This document shows, piece after piece, positions 46,632 to 56,053 of a DNA stretch of 64,000 nucleotides. The DNA lies in NCBI GenBank assembly GCA_030693705.1, contig JAUYAB010000068.1, positions 24,623-88,622 of the forward strand. The letters run 5' to 3'. The DNA is from Ignavibacteria bacterium. GTDB taxonomy: Bacteria > Bacteroidota > Ignavibacteria > Ignavibacteriales > Ignavibacteriaceae. Position numbers and translations under genes: made by a program. Below the pieces are notes generated by a model, which was given only the letters and a program-made list of their open reading frames with translations, ran no database searches and had not been told where the DNA came from. Each line of letters starts with the position of its first letter. Positions within the stretch are counted from its first letter, which is position 1.

Positions 46632-48323
46632 TTATTTTTTTGAAGTCCAGCTATCTTTTAAAGTAACCGTTCGGTTAAAGACTAATTTATCGGGAGTTGA
46701 AATTTTCGAATCAACACAAAAGTAACCATTCCTTTCAAACTGAATATGTTCGCCGATTTTTGCGTTCCGTAAAGAAGGCTCAACTAGAGCATCAGAAATA
46801 ATTTCAAGAGAATGAGGATTTAGAAATTTTAACCAATTCTCATCCGAAGCCGGATTTTCAATTGTAAAAAGCCTATCGTACAATCTTACTTCAACCGGAA
46901 CAGCTTGTTTTGCTGAAACCCAATGAATTGTTCCTTTAACTTTTTTCGTACTTGTTCCGGTTCCGCTTTTTGTTTCGGGATCAAATGAACAGCGCAATTC
47001 AATAACTTCGCCGGTTTCATTTTTTATAACTTCATCGCACTTAATTATATAAGCGTAACGCAAACGTACCTCGCCGCCGGGAACAAGGCGGTGAAATCCT
47101 TTTGGAGGAATCTCCATAAAGTCAGATTGTTCGATGAACAGTTCACGCGAAAAAGGAAGATTTCTTTTTCCCATCGAAGCATCTTCGGGATTGTTAACCG
47201 CTTCTAACTCCTCTACTTGATTTTCAGCATAATTTGTTAAAACAATTTTTAGAGGTCGCAGCACAGCCATCGCCCGTTGAGCGCGTTTATTCAGATCATT
47301 TCTAATTGAAAATTCCAGCAAAGAAATATCTGTCTGTGCATCTCTCTTTGCAACGCCGACATTTTCGGCAAAATCTCGCAATGCTTCGGGAGTATAACCT
47401 CTTCTACGCAAGCCGGAAATTGTCGGCATGCGCGGATCATCCCAATCATCAACAAAATTTTCTTTTACAAGTTGGAGAAGTTTTCGTTTACTCATAACTG
47501 TATAATTCAAATTAAGTCTTGCAAACTCAATTTGCTGCGGATGATAAACCCCAAGTTCGTTCAAAAACCAATCGTAAAGTGGGCGGTGGTTTTCAAATTC
47601 CAAAGTGCAGATTGAATGTGTGATCTTTTCTAGCGAATCTTCAAGTCCGTGTGCCCAATCATACGTAGGGTAGATGCACCACTTGTTTCCTTGCCGCTGA
47701 TGATCTTCGTGAACGATGCGGTACATGATCGGGTCGCGTAAATTGATGTTGGGTGAAGCCATATCAATTTTTGCGCGAAGTGTTTTCTCTCCATTTTTGA
47801 ATTCACCTTTACGCATCCGTTCAAATAAATCGAGATTTTCTTCAATACTTCGGTTTCGATAAATGCTGTCTTTCCCCGGTTCTGTCAAGGTTCCGCGTGT
47901 TGCGCGAATTTCGTCGGCATTCAAATCGCAAACGTATGCTTTTCCTTTTTTGATAAGCTCAACTGCAAACTGATACATTTGTTCAAAATAATCGGAGGCA
48001 AAGAAAAGCCGACCTTCAAACTCAGCGCCAAGCCATTTAACATCTTCAATAATTGAATCAACATATTCCTGTTCTTCTTTGCTTGGATTTGTGTCGTCGA
48101 ATCGGAGATTGAATTTACCGTTGAAATCTCTCACAATTCCATAGTTAAGACAAATCGATTTTGCATGTCCAATATGCAGATAACCGTTTGGTTCCGGTGG
48201 GAAGCGGGTGTTAACGTTTCCGTTCCATTTATTCGATTTTAAATCGTCATCAATAATTTCATAAATGAAATTCTTTTTCTTGATTGATTCAGATGGTAGT
48301 TCGGTGCTGTGTTGTTCGCTCAT
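46632..48323 (-). CDS. glnS: Glutaminyl-tRNA synthetase
   Basis: Class I synthetase charging tRNA-Gln directly. HIGH appears in [15 protein letters not shown] and the KMSKS loop as VMSKRKL. The catalytic and anticodon-binding beta-barrel domains ([27 protein letters not shown]) are GlnRS-specific rather than GluRS-specific. The length is 563 residues. GlnRS entered bacteria by transfer from eukaryotes and is patchy outside gammaproteobacteria. It lies 92 nt from the helicase gene, with a terminator in between. Confidence 0.96.
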   Translation of the reverse strand: MSEQHSTELPSESIKKKNFIYEIIDDDLKSNKWNGNVNTRFPPEPNGYLHIGHAKSICLNYGIVRDFNGKFNLRFDDTNPSKEEQEYVDSIIEDVKWLGAEFEGRLFFASDYFEQMYQFAVELIKKGKAYVCDLNADEIRATRGTLTEPGKDSIYRNRSIEENLDLFERMRKGEFKNGEKTLRAKIDMASPNINLRDPIMYRIVHEDHQRQGNKWCIYPTYDWAHGLEDSLEKITHSICTLEFENHRPLYDWFLNELGVYHPQQIEFARLNLNYTVMSKRKLLQLVKENFVDDWDDPRMPTISGLRRRGYTPEALRDFAENVGVAKRDAQTDISLLEFSIRNDLNKRAQRAMAVLRPLKIVLTNYAENQVEELEAVNNPEDASMGKRNLPFSRELFIEQSDFMEIPPKGFHRLVPGGEVRLRYAYIIKCDEVIKNETGEVIELRCSFDPETKSGTGTSTKKVKGTIHWVSAKQAVPVEVRLYDRLFTIENPASDENWLKFLNPHSLEIISDALVEPSLRNAKIGEHIQFERNGYFCVDSKISTPDKLVFNRTVTLKDSWTSKK

Positions 48324-48361
48324 AAGTCTTCTATATTTTTTGTTGTAAATTTACAGAAATT

Positions 48362-48397
48362 TAAAATAAAAAAGCCCGAAACATAACTTCCGGGCTG
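48362..48397 (-). terminator. Rho-independent terminator of the DEAD-box helicase gene
   Basis: Minus strand: AGCCCG, 12-nt loop, CGGGCT followed by TTTTTTATTTT, starting about 20 nt after the helicase stop codon. Confidence 0.8.
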
Positions 48398-48415
48398 ATT
48401 AAAATTAATTAATTT

Positions 48416-50167
48416 TTATTTTGAAGGTTTGGCGCGCTCAACAACCGTTCGTTCGCCTTTCTTTTTAGAATTTAATTTTTCTAAAACCACCTCAGCATCA
48501 CGAGGGGAGACAGAAAAGAATGAATAACTGTCCATCACCTGTACCGCATCAATTCTACGCGATTCAAGTTTCGTTTTTTGCATTAACATATCAACTAATT
48601 TTTTAGGATTTAAGCCGTCTTTTTTACCAACGGCGATAAATAATCTTTCTTGTCCTTTACCGCCACGGTCTCTATCGGCATTTCTGAATCCATCACCTGC
48701 TCCGCGTCTTTCACTACTCCGGCTCTCATCTCTTCTTCTTCCGTCTCTCGGGCGTTCATCCCTATCTCTACCGCCGCGAGATTCCTGTCTTCCGCGAGAA
48801 CCTCTTCCTTTCGATTCGAAATTTCCTGATTGCCTTTTCGATTCAAAATAATCTTGAACGTTTGCATAACTTCCCTCTTCAAGAGAATTTTGGAAAGCAT
48901 ATTGAATTAATGCAGAAGTAATTTCTTCAGGTGAATTTTGTTCAAGTAGTTCTTTTGCTAATTGAACATAGTTTGCCGCGACGCCTTTGGTGATAAGATT
49001 TTTAATGTCTCCGGCAATTTTTTCTTTTTTAAAATTGATGACTTCGTGAACCTGCGGGATACGTCCCTTCCTGATATCTGTCTTAGTAATGTTTTTTATG
49101 AACATCAATTTTCTATATTCTTCCGGCGAAACAAATGTTAACGCGGTGCCTTCTTTTCCGGCTCTCCCGGTTCTTCCGATTCTGTGAAGATATGCTTCGG
49201 GATCTTGCGGCAGCGCAAAATTAATTACATGCGTAAGATCGTCAATATCCAAGCCTCGCGCGGCAACATCGGTTGCAACAAGCACATTTACTTTTCTTTT
49301 TTTAAATTTATTTAAGATTTTTTCACGTTGAGCCTGGGAAATATCTCCGTGTAAACCTTCGGTGTCATAATCACGGTCGTGTAGTTTGGAAGTAATATAA
49401 TCCACATCATTTTTTGTTCTGCAAAAGACAATGCCATAAAATTCAGCAGTAGTATCAATGATGCGGCAGAGAGCTTCAAGTTTGTCGGCTTCACGAACTT
49501 CAAAATAAATTTGATCAGTTAAGGTTAAAGTTTGTCCGGCATTTTTCGCCTTTACTACTACGCGCTCTTTCATATATTTTTTGGCAAGGTTTGAAATTCG
49601 GTCCGGCATGGTGGCTGAAAATAATAGTGTTCTGCGATCCGAATTTGCCCCGCTCAAAATTTCTTCGATATCGTCGATGAATCCCATATTCAGCATTTCA
49701 TCGGCTTCATCTAAAACCACGAACGAAACTTTACCGAGAGAAAAAATCTTTCGTTTCAATAAATCCATTACTCTGCCGGGAGTTCCGACAATAACATCCA
49801 CTCCTTTTTTCAATCTTCTTAATTGAATATCGTAAGATTGACCGCCATAAATTGGGGCGACGTGAATATTTTTATGTCCGCGAAGTGAATTAAATTCTTC
49901 CGCCACCTGGATAGCAAGTTCGCGTGTGGGAACGAGAACTAAAACCTGAAGATGGCTTGATTTTGTAGCTAATTGATCAATAATAGGTAATGCGAATGCG
50001 GCGGTTTTTCCGGTGCCGGTTTGTGCTTGCCCGATTAAGTCATTCGTTGATTGAAGGATGAGCGGGATTATTTTGCTTTGAATTTCTGTTGGTTCTTCGA
50101 ATCCCTTCATCTTAATCGCTTGAAGCATTTCGGTGGAGAGTCCTAATTCATTAAAGGATGTGGTCAT
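48416..50167 (-). CDS. DEAD-box RNA helicase with C-terminal DbpA-type RNA-binding domain
   Basis: ATP-dependent RNA helicase for rRNA or mRNA remodelling. The Q motif and motif I AQTGTGKTAAF, PTRELA, TPGRVMD, DEAD, SAT, ARGLDI and HRIGRTGRAG are all present in residues 1-370. A strongly charged Arg/Asp/Gly-rich linker (about residues 435-495) then leads to a DbpA-like RNA-recognition domain (RLFIAVGKKDGLNPKKLVDM) and a basic tail. At 583 residues it is the CsdA/CshA size class. The linker is probably disordered. Confidence 0.93.
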   Translation of the reverse strand: MTTSFNELGLSTEMLQAIKMKGFEEPTEIQSKIIPLILQSTNDLIGQAQTGTGKTAAFALPIIDQLATKSSHLQVLVLVPTRELAIQVAEEFNSLRGHKNIHVAPIYGGQSYDIQLRRLKKGVDVIVGTPGRVMDLLKRKIFSLGKVSFVVLDEADEMLNMGFIDDIEEILSGANSDRRTLLFSATMPDRISNLAKKYMKERVVVKAKNAGQTLTLTDQIYFEVREADKLEALCRIIDTTAEFYGIVFCRTKNDVDYITSKLHDRDYDTEGLHGDISQAQREKILNKFKKRKVNVLVATDVAARGLDIDDLTHVINFALPQDPEAYLHRIGRTGRAGKEGTALTFVSPEEYRKLMFIKNITKTDIRKGRIPQVHEVINFKKEKIAGDIKNLITKGVAANYVQLAKELLEQNSPEEITSALIQYAFQNSLEEGSYANVQDYFESKRQSGNFESKGRGSRGRQESRGGRDRDERPRDGRRRDESRSSERRGAGDGFRNADRDRGGKGQERLFIAVGKKDGLNPKKLVDMLMQKTKLESRRIDAVQVMDSYSFFSVSPRDAEVVLEKLNSKKKGERTVVERAKPSK

Positions 50168-50375
50168 GTAGTGTGTACTTTCATCTGGTTGATATTATGC
50201 CTTGAATTAAATTTCAACCTATGAAGAATAGTTCTCGCGTTCTCTTGAGACGAAAAAGGGGAGGAGAAAAAGTAGATAATAGACAAATCCTAATAAGTAG
50301 AAATAATTCCGTGTGCTAAAATAACCGAATTCTTTGTCATTTCATAATAGTGAAGAGGTCGAAACGGGCTGAAAA

Positions 50376-51833
50376 TCAAGTTTTTATCTTTTCTAAAGCG
50401 ATATTTATTCTTTTTATCGTTTCCTCTTTCCCAAGAATGAAGAAAATGTCGAACAAACCGGGACCTCCGCTAACACCCGAAACTGCTAAACGCAGAGGAT
50501 GAATGATGGCTGCATTTTTTACTGCAACTTCCTCCGCAACTTTGTGCAAAGCATTTTCGTAATCTTCTTTTAGTGGATTATCTGTTTTCTGAATTGCTTC
50601 AATAAATTTTTGAAGAAGCTGCGGACTTTCTAACGTCCATCTTTTTTTAACCGCATCTTGATCGTAAGATTGTGGGATGGTAAAAAAGTAACCGGCGTTG
50701 AGGATAATTTCTTTTACAAAATTTATTCGCTCTTTCATGGCTTGGATGACGAGCAATAATTTTTCATCAGATAAGGAATGAGACTTAAAATCAGACGATG
50801 CAAGTTCTTCTTTTAATAAAATTAACAATTCTTCATCTGACTTTTTTTGAAGGTGAGCAAAGTTCATCGATTGAAGTTTTTCAATATTAAAAACCGCTCC
50901 GGCTTTATTTACACGCTCCAAAGCAAATGATCGACACAACTCATCAAGATAATAGAACTCCCGATCATCTCCTGCGCTCCAACCAAGCAGCGCGACGAAA
51001 TTAACCAACGCTTCTTTTAAATAACCTTTCGCGCGGTAATCTTCTACCGCCACATCGCCTTGGCGTTTACTTAACTTTGATTTGTCCGGATTTAACAAAA
51101 GAGGGAGGTGAGCAAATTTTGGAATTTCCCATCCGAAATATTGATAAAGTAAAATATGTTTTGGAGTTGAAGAAAGCCACTCTTCACCGCGTATTACATG
51201 CGTAATTTTCATCAAATGGTCATCAACAACGTTCGCAAGATGATAAGTTGGGTAACCATCACTTTTCAACAAAATTTGATCGTCAACCACGTTGCTGTTA
51301 AACGTAACTTCTCCGCGGATGATATCATCAATATGGATGAGTTCATCCGGTTGAACGTTTAAGCGTATAACGAACGGCTCATTGTTTTTAAGTTTTTCAC
51401 TTATTTCATTTTCAGTTAGATGAAGACAATGCTTATCGTATTTTGATTGAAGTCCGGTTTTTTGTTGGTCTTCGCGCAACTGCTTTAGTCTATCAGATGT
51501 ACAAAAACAGTAATAAGCTTTTTTTTGTTGTACGAGTTCATCGGTATACTTTTTATAAATCGTTAGCCGTTCGGATTGCACATACGGACCCAATCCGCCG
51601 TCTTTGCCGGGACCTTCGTCGTAATCAAGTCCAGCCCACTTTAAAGTTGTAATTAGATTTTCAACCGCTCCTTCAACAAGTCTGGTCCTGTCTGTATCTT
51701 CTATGCGAAGAATAAAAGCGCCGTTATTCTTTTTTGCGAAAAGATAATTATAAAGCGCTGTTCTTAGTCCGCCAACATGCAAGTATCCGGTTGGACTCGG
51801 CGCAAATCTGACTCTAGGATTTTCACTAATCAT
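50376..51833 (-). CDS. gltX: Glutamyl-tRNA synthetase
   Basis: Class I synthetase for tRNA-Glu. Signature motifs are VRFAPSPTGYLHVGGLRTAL (HIGH-equivalent HVGG) and KLSKRQGDVAV (KMSKS). The frame is open to a TTG at 51872, but GluRS proteins start just before the RVRFAPSPTG motif, so the ATG at 51833 is chosen, giving 485 residues. No clear ribosome binding site favours either. It lies 209 nt upstream of the helicase gene on the same strand. Confidence 0.95.
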   Translation of the reverse strand: MISENPRVRFAPSPTGYLHVGGLRTALYNYLFAKKNNGAFILRIEDTDRTRLVEGAVENLITTLKWAGLDYDEGPGKDGGLGPYVQSERLTIYKKYTDELVQQKKAYYCFCTSDRLKQLREDQQKTGLQSKYDKHCLHLTENEISEKLKNNEPFVIRLNVQPDELIHIDDIIRGEVTFNSNVVDDQILLKSDGYPTYHLANVVDDHLMKITHVIRGEEWLSSTPKHILLYQYFGWEIPKFAHLPLLLNPDKSKLSKRQGDVAVEDYRAKGYLKEALVNFVALLGWSAGDDREFYYLDELCRSFALERVNKAGAVFNIEKLQSMNFAHLQKKSDEELLILLKEELASSDFKSHSLSDEKLLLVIQAMKERINFVKEIILNAGYFFTIPQSYDQDAVKKRWTLESPQLLQKFIEAIQKTDNPLKEDYENALHKVAEEVAVKNAAIIHPLRLAVSGVSGGPGLFDIFFILGKEETIKRINIALEKIKT

Positions 51834-51908
51834 TTTTAAACTTTTTTGTAAGATTATTTTGTTTTGATTCAAGATTTCCGAACTATTTTGTCACGAAATA
51901 GATTGCTC

Positions 51909-52154
51909 TCATGTAGTACGTTTTGAATACTCCCACAGAGTTTCGGGGGCAATATCAATATTCCCCGGCCATACTACTGTTCCATAGGCAACCATTGCTT
52001 GCATAAACAATGGTGAATCTTTTAATTTCGTAAATGGCTTCTTATCTAAATATGGAGCCATATCAAACAGCCGCGTCTCTTGATTTTCGAAAACAAGTAA
52101 AAGTGTATTATCTTTTCGCGGTTCAACATTGATAACATCTAATAATTTTTCCAT
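51909..52154 (-). CDS. DUF2442 domain protein
   Basis: An 81-residue protein matching the DUF2442 pattern (ETRLFDMAPYLDKKPFTKLKD, VVWPGNIDIAPETLWEYS). The family commonly occurs directly downstream of DUF4160 genes, as here with a 13-nt gap carrying a GAGGAG site, and the pair is often treated as a putative toxin-antitoxin module. Biochemical function is not established. Confidence 0.85.
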   Translation of the reverse strand: MEKLLDVINVEPRKDNTLLLVFENQETRLFDMAPYLDKKPFTKLKDSPLFMQAMVAYGTVVWPGNIDIAPETLWEYSKRTT

Positions 52155-52167
52155 AAACTCCTCATTA

Positions 52168-52437
52168 TTATTGTAAAGGATTAATGCGGAAAAGTTCTTC
52201 TCCAGCGACTGCTAATTCCCAGTCAGCCATTAATTCATCTTTGTGAATGTCAATCCAAGCAACAACTAATCTTAATTGTTTTGCCGGGAAATCTCCGGCA
52301 AGAATAACTCCATCTTCAATAGAAACTGAGCATTTCTTCCCTTGATAACGAACATGGATGTGTGGTTTGTTATGACGACCAGTATCTTCATAGTACATTG
52401 AAACCAGTATTCCATAAAACATTGAAATTATCGGCAT
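52168..52437 (-). CDS. DUF4160 domain protein
   Basis: An 89-residue protein of the DUF4160 family (PIISMFYGILVSMYYEDTGRHNKPHIHVRYQ, shown in part; the HNKPHIHVRY core is diagnostic). It is partner of the DUF2442 gene just downstream. A GAAGGA site precedes the ATG. The histidine-rich core suggests a possible catalytic or metal site, but no activity is known. Confidence 0.85.
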   Translation of the reverse strand: MPIISMFYGILVSMYYEDTGRHNKPHIHVRYQGKKCSVSIEDGVILAGDFPAKQLRLVVAWIDIHKDELMADWELAVAGEELFRINPLQ

Positions 52438-52576
52438 TTAACAATCCTTCTAGTTCGGTGTATTACTTACAAATAGAACACTAAACTTAAAAAAACTTTT
52501 TAGAACATTTAATTAAACTTCTTTAATCTCAAAATTAAACGAAGATTAAGACGTTTATAAAAGTCCAATTAAAGTT

Positions 52577-52628
52577 AGCTAACAGATTTTAATTTTTTAT
52601 CAACTCAAATTTAATTGATCTGTTAGCT
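52577..52628. repeat. Inverted repeat, perfect 11-bp arms
   Basis: AGCTAACAGAT (52577-52587) and ATCTGTTAGCT (52618-52628) flank a 30-nt AT-rich loop, directly at the 3' end of the possible gene remnant at 52589-52774. It could be a weak terminator-like hairpin or a trace of a mobile element. Confidence 0.5.
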
Positions 52629-52774
52629 GTTTCGTTTTTCTGCGCTAATGTTAAATTATTTCCATTCGTTACAAACACAAAATCACCTCCAATTATTAAA
52701 TCTCCAAATCTGATTGTTGCAGCATGGATAGCGGTATCGCGTAATGATACTGTTGAATTAATAACAGTATCATT
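52589..52774 (-). pseudogene. Possible C-terminal gene remnant in the toxin-antitoxin gap
   Basis: The 460-nt gap 52438-52897 holds no complete gene. One minus-strand frame stays open for 61 codons to a TAA (52591-52589) without an ATG, and reads in a protein-like way (TIRFGDLIIGGDFVFVTNGN, then SIKFELIKN). An in-frame TGA closes it upstream. A GTG at about 52679 is preceded by GGAGGTGA, so a 29-residue peptide is also possible. No family recognised. Confidence 0.25.
52743..52774. repeat. Inverted repeat, perfect 12-bp hairpin
   Basis: AATGATACTGTT (52743-52754), loop GAATTAAT and AACAGTATCATT (52763-52774). A perfect stem without a following T tract, located at the broken 5' end of the possible remnant gene and downstream of the BrnT-antitoxin pair. 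It could be an attachment or recombination scar, or an operator. Confidence 0.55.
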
Positions 52775-52897
52775 TCATGCGCTATGTAATAAATGTGACG
52801 ATTTTATTGGATTACAATTGATTATACTACCACACATAGAGCAAGTTTTATTCTACTTAAAACTTCATGGTTAGTATTCTTCTTTGCTATTAAATTA

Positions 52898-53209
52898 TCA
52901 TACTCTATTTCTTGCTGCACTTCCACGTTTTTGGGGGAGTAATGGAATTAAACAACGTAAAGCCTTATTTACGGTTTCCGAATCGGGAAAATACTTCCGT
53001 ATATCCGGTTCAAGCATTACCGCCCCATCTTCAAGTTTGAAATGTTGAACAAGGGTTGTTCCGTCTTCCTGATGAATCTTTACCGTATGTCCTGCGCGAT
53101 AAGCTTGATAATATTTGCCTTTAATGCCACCAGCAATTTTTGTAAAATTATATTCGGGCTGAATATTGCCGTCCTCTAAAGCTGATTGTTTAGAATTTTC
53201 CTTCTTCAT
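52898..53209 (-). CDS. Probable antitoxin partner of BrnT
   Basis: A 103-residue protein directly after brnT. The N-terminal half is charged (EYNFTKIAGGIKGKYYQAYRAG) and the C-terminal half has a short ribbon-helix-helix-like region (VMLEPDIRKYFPDSETVNKAL), as in small antitoxins that accompany BrnT. The open frame reaches 53317, but the ATG at 53209 has AAGAAGAG just upstream and overlaps the toxin end by 20 nt, a normal coupling. The family assignment is by pattern and position. Confidence 0.65.
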   Translation of the reverse strand: MKKENSKQSALEDGNIQPEYNFTKIAGGIKGKYYQAYRAGHTVKIHQEDGTTLVQHFKLEDGAVMLEPDIRKYFPDSETVNKALRCLIPLLPQKRGSAARNRV

Positions 53210-53474
53210 ATACTCTTCTTTCATTTGTGGTTGCTTTGCGGCAACTAATAATTCGAATATTTGCCTCTCGTTCGGTGTGAATGGCAACCAAAACTCGTCC
53301 CCTTGAAGAACTGCCAATACTGAGGTATCGTTGTTCGTTTTCGGAATGTTCCGGGTCGGGATACGTCATTAATAACGGATCATTGAAAACCGTTTTTGCT
53401 TCCTCAAAATTGATTTTATGTTTTTTGAAATTTTCTTTAGCTTTTTCTTCATGCCATTCAAAAGACAATTTCAT
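53190..53474 (-). CDS. brnT: BrnT family (DUF497) ribonuclease toxin
   Basis: A 94-residue RelE-fold toxin that cleaves RNA in characterised BrnT/BrnA systems. The pattern FEWHEEKAKENFKKHKINFEEAKTVF (in part), the mid-region RYLSIGSSSRGRVLVAIHTE and IRIISCRKATTNERRVYE are diagnostic. A GGAG site precedes the ATG. Upstream is the 114-nt gap to the pseudokinase gene, which runs the same way and ends at 53589. Confidence 0.88.
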   Translation of the reverse strand: MKLSFEWHEEKAKENFKKHKINFEEAKTVFNDPLLMTYPDPEHSENEQRYLSIGSSSRGRVLVAIHTEREANIRIISCRKATTNERRVYEEGKF

Positions 53475-53588
53475 TTACAACTCCGTCCGCATTCTTTTAT
53501 TAATACCGTTCCTAACTTACCGGATATCATAGCAAGTTATCTCGTGGACTTTTTGCTTTCTTCTTTTTACTTGAAACTTGCCGCGTTA

Positions 53589-55934
53589 TTATTTTTTAAT
53601 AAACTTATCAGAAGTATAAAACTTAACTTTCTCAACAAATTCCGTACTATCGATTGGTTTGGGGATATAATCAGTAGCTCCAGATTCCAAACATTTCTCT
53701 TTATCGCCTTTCATGGCAAAAGCGGTTAGAGCGATTATCGGAATGTCTTTATATTCCGGCATCATGCGAATTTTTTCGGTGGCTTCAAATCCGTTCATAA
53801 CAGGCATCTGCATATCCATTAAAATAAGATCGAATTTTTGTTTCCCTACCTGGTCAACTGCTTCGGCGCCGTTTTCAACAACTACAACAGAAGTAAAATT
53901 ATTTTTCTTTAACAACCGTGTTACAATAATTTGTGAGTGTTTGTAATCTTCAACTAAAAGAATTTTTGGAACATCAGTTTGCTTTGCCGCTTCTTCCGGA
54001 GTAGTTGGTTCATCATACCGGTTGATCATCGCGTTAACTGTACTTGCAAGATCCTCGATGTTTGTGCTTCGTTTGTCTAAAAGATCGGTAAATAATCCAT
54101 CGATTTTCTTTAAATCTTCTTCAAAATTTTCTTTACCGGTATAAATGATAATGGGAAGATTTGTAAACTTTTGCTCTGATTTTATAAGTTTGATCAAATC
54201 AAATCCGTTGATCTCGGGCATATCAAGATCAATGATCGCTAGATCAAGGTGGATATCTTTTATCGTTTCCATCACTTTTGAAGAATGAGAGAGTGCAACC
54301 GGATTATAACCAACTGAAGCGATAGCTTCTCTAACTAAATTTAAGGTGGGAACGTCGTCATCAACGCAAAGAATGTTCGAATCTTTTTTCAGTTTATAAC
54401 TTGTTAAAACTTCAACCAGATCTTTGTATTTTATCGGCTTAACAAAATATTCAACCGCTCCCATCAAGAATGCTTTTTGCTGTTCAGCTTCAACCGAGCA
54501 AACGATGATCGGAATAAATTTGGTAGCTTTATTTTCACGAATCTTTTTTAATAATTCCAATCCGTTTATATCAGGCAGAACAATATCGGTAATGATTGCA
54601 AGAACGTGTTCACGCTCAAGATACTCAAGGGCTTTTAAACCGGCATTAACAATAATTGGTTCATATCCCCATTTATTTAAGTAGTTGCTTAGAAGTTTAG
54701 AAGTAGCATAATCATCTTCGATAACAAGTACTTTGTTTTTCCCGTCGGTAGCTTTGGGAAGAGTCAAAATCTTCGTTTCGATTTCATCGGCAACTATATC
54801 AATCGGTAGAGTAAAACGAATTGTAGTGCCTCGTTCCCTGTTCGATGGCGTTTCTACCGAGCCGTTTATAAGTTCAACATATTTTTTAGCGAGCAGATAG
54901 CTTAACGACGTAAAACTATATTTTTTTTGGGCTGTAATATCTAAAGCTTTAGGGAGAAAGCTTCTGTCCGGCATGGAAGCGTTTTTATTTGAAATACTTA
55001 TTGTTACATGATGTTTATCAGCAAGCGTTGCCGAGATAGCCACTTCTCCGTTTGTGGAATGATAAAGTAAATAGGATAAAAAGTTTGAGAAAACCAATCT
55101 CAATTTCTGATGATCAATTTTAATATTTTGAGGTAATTCATTCCCGATTGAAGAAATGAATGAAAAACCGTTAACCTTAAATTTTTCAGATTGCTGGCTA
55201 ACAATGTCATCGAGAACATTTTTAAGATTTACGTCAGCTTGATTTTCTGTTACGCCGCCGCCGTCTACCCGGGCAAAATCAATTAAATCGTTAAGCAGGG
55301 AAAGGAGTTTTTGTGCATTGTCTCTGATGGTTAAAACGTAATCGGCTTGATTGGACGTTAATCGGTCATCGTTAAGTAATGAAGCGAACCCAATTATGCT
55401 GTTGGTTGGAGTACGGAATTCATTAGCTAATTCAGCTACAACTTTACCCACATTTAACTCAGGCTCAAGGGCGGCTCCTGAAACCGTGCTGAGATAAGGA
55501 ATAAGAAATTCACCAAATTGTTCTAAAAATTCTTTATCTCCCTGTGTAAATGGAGTTTTCTGAGAAACTTTCAGAACGAATTTTTGAGAAGAGGCATTTA
55601 TAAGAATGCAGCTTTCATAGATAACAAAATCGGTTGATTGTATTTCACATTTTGCATCAGAATCAAATAATACTTTTTCAAAATTGCTTTGATGAACCTT
55701 GCAAAAAGCACATTCATATAAGGCATTTGGCAGAAACGACTTCCGTGCAGATTCCGATTTTCCCTGAAAGATGAGTTGGTTATGGCTGTTAACTTTAAAA
55801 AGGATTGCAGACTGAAGTTGAAACTCACTTGCAATAAATTCGCAAAGTTTGTTGGGAAATTCCGATGTATTTTTCAACACAGAATTTTGCAACTCGTTTA
55901 TTCTCTTGAAGAGGTGAATACTCGATAATATCAT
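53589..55934 (-). CDS. GAF-containing pseudo-histidine kinase with three receiver domains
   Basis: A 781-residue cytoplasmic signalling protein: GAF-like sensor (about 25-150), histidine-kinase-like region (165-380) and three REC domains (about 400-510, 520-635, 655-775). The phosphoacceptor His is Asn (N171 in LANEFRTP), the N-box Asn position reads Tyr288 (FLSYLLYHST), and the G1/G2 glycines are missing, so the transmitter should not phosphorylate. In contrast the receivers keep their phosphorylation Asp (D450, D569, D707) and acidic pockets. It may integrate phosphoryl groups from other kinases. No obvious output domain or cognate regulator is adjacent. Confidence 0.9.
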   Translation of the reverse strand: MILSSIHLFKRINELQNSVLKNTSEFPNKLCEFIASEFQLQSAILFKVNSHNQLIFQGKSESARKSFLPNALYECAFCKVHQSNFEKVLFDSDAKCEIQSTDFVIYESCILINASSQKFVLKVSQKTPFTQGDKEFLEQFGEFLIPYLSTVSGAALEPELNVGKVVAELANEFRTPTNSIIGFASLLNDDRLTSNQADYVLTIRDNAQKLLSLLNDLIDFARVDGGGVTENQADVNLKNVLDDIVSQQSEKFKVNGFSFISSIGNELPQNIKIDHQKLRLVFSNFLSYLLYHSTNGEVAISATLADKHHVTISISNKNASMPDRSFLPKALDITAQKKYSFTSLSYLLAKKYVELINGSVETPSNRERGTTIRFTLPIDIVADEIETKILTLPKATDGKNKVLVIEDDYATSKLLSNYLNKWGYEPIIVNAGLKALEYLEREHVLAIITDIVLPDINGLELLKKIRENKATKFIPIIVCSVEAEQQKAFLMGAVEYFVKPIKYKDLVEVLTSYKLKKDSNILCVDDDVPTLNLVREAIASVGYNPVALSHSSKVMETIKDIHLDLAIIDLDMPEINGFDLIKLIKSEQKFTNLPIIIYTGKENFEEDLKKIDGLFTDLLDKRSTNIEDLASTVNAMINRYDEPTTPEEAAKQTDVPKILLVEDYKHSQIIVTRLLKKNNFTSVVVVENGAEAVDQVGKQKFDLILMDMQMPVMNGFEATEKIRMMPEYKDIPIIALTAFAMKGDKEKCLESGATDYIPKPIDSTEFVEKVKFYTSDKFIKK

Positions 55935-56053
55935 AAGGCTATAATTAATTCTCCATTTGCCCTAAATATAAAGATTTTCCTTAGAAATGAAAAAGATTAT
56001 TTTACTTCTTTGGCAGGATGTTCAAAAAAAATAGAGGTTGTTGAATTTATTTC

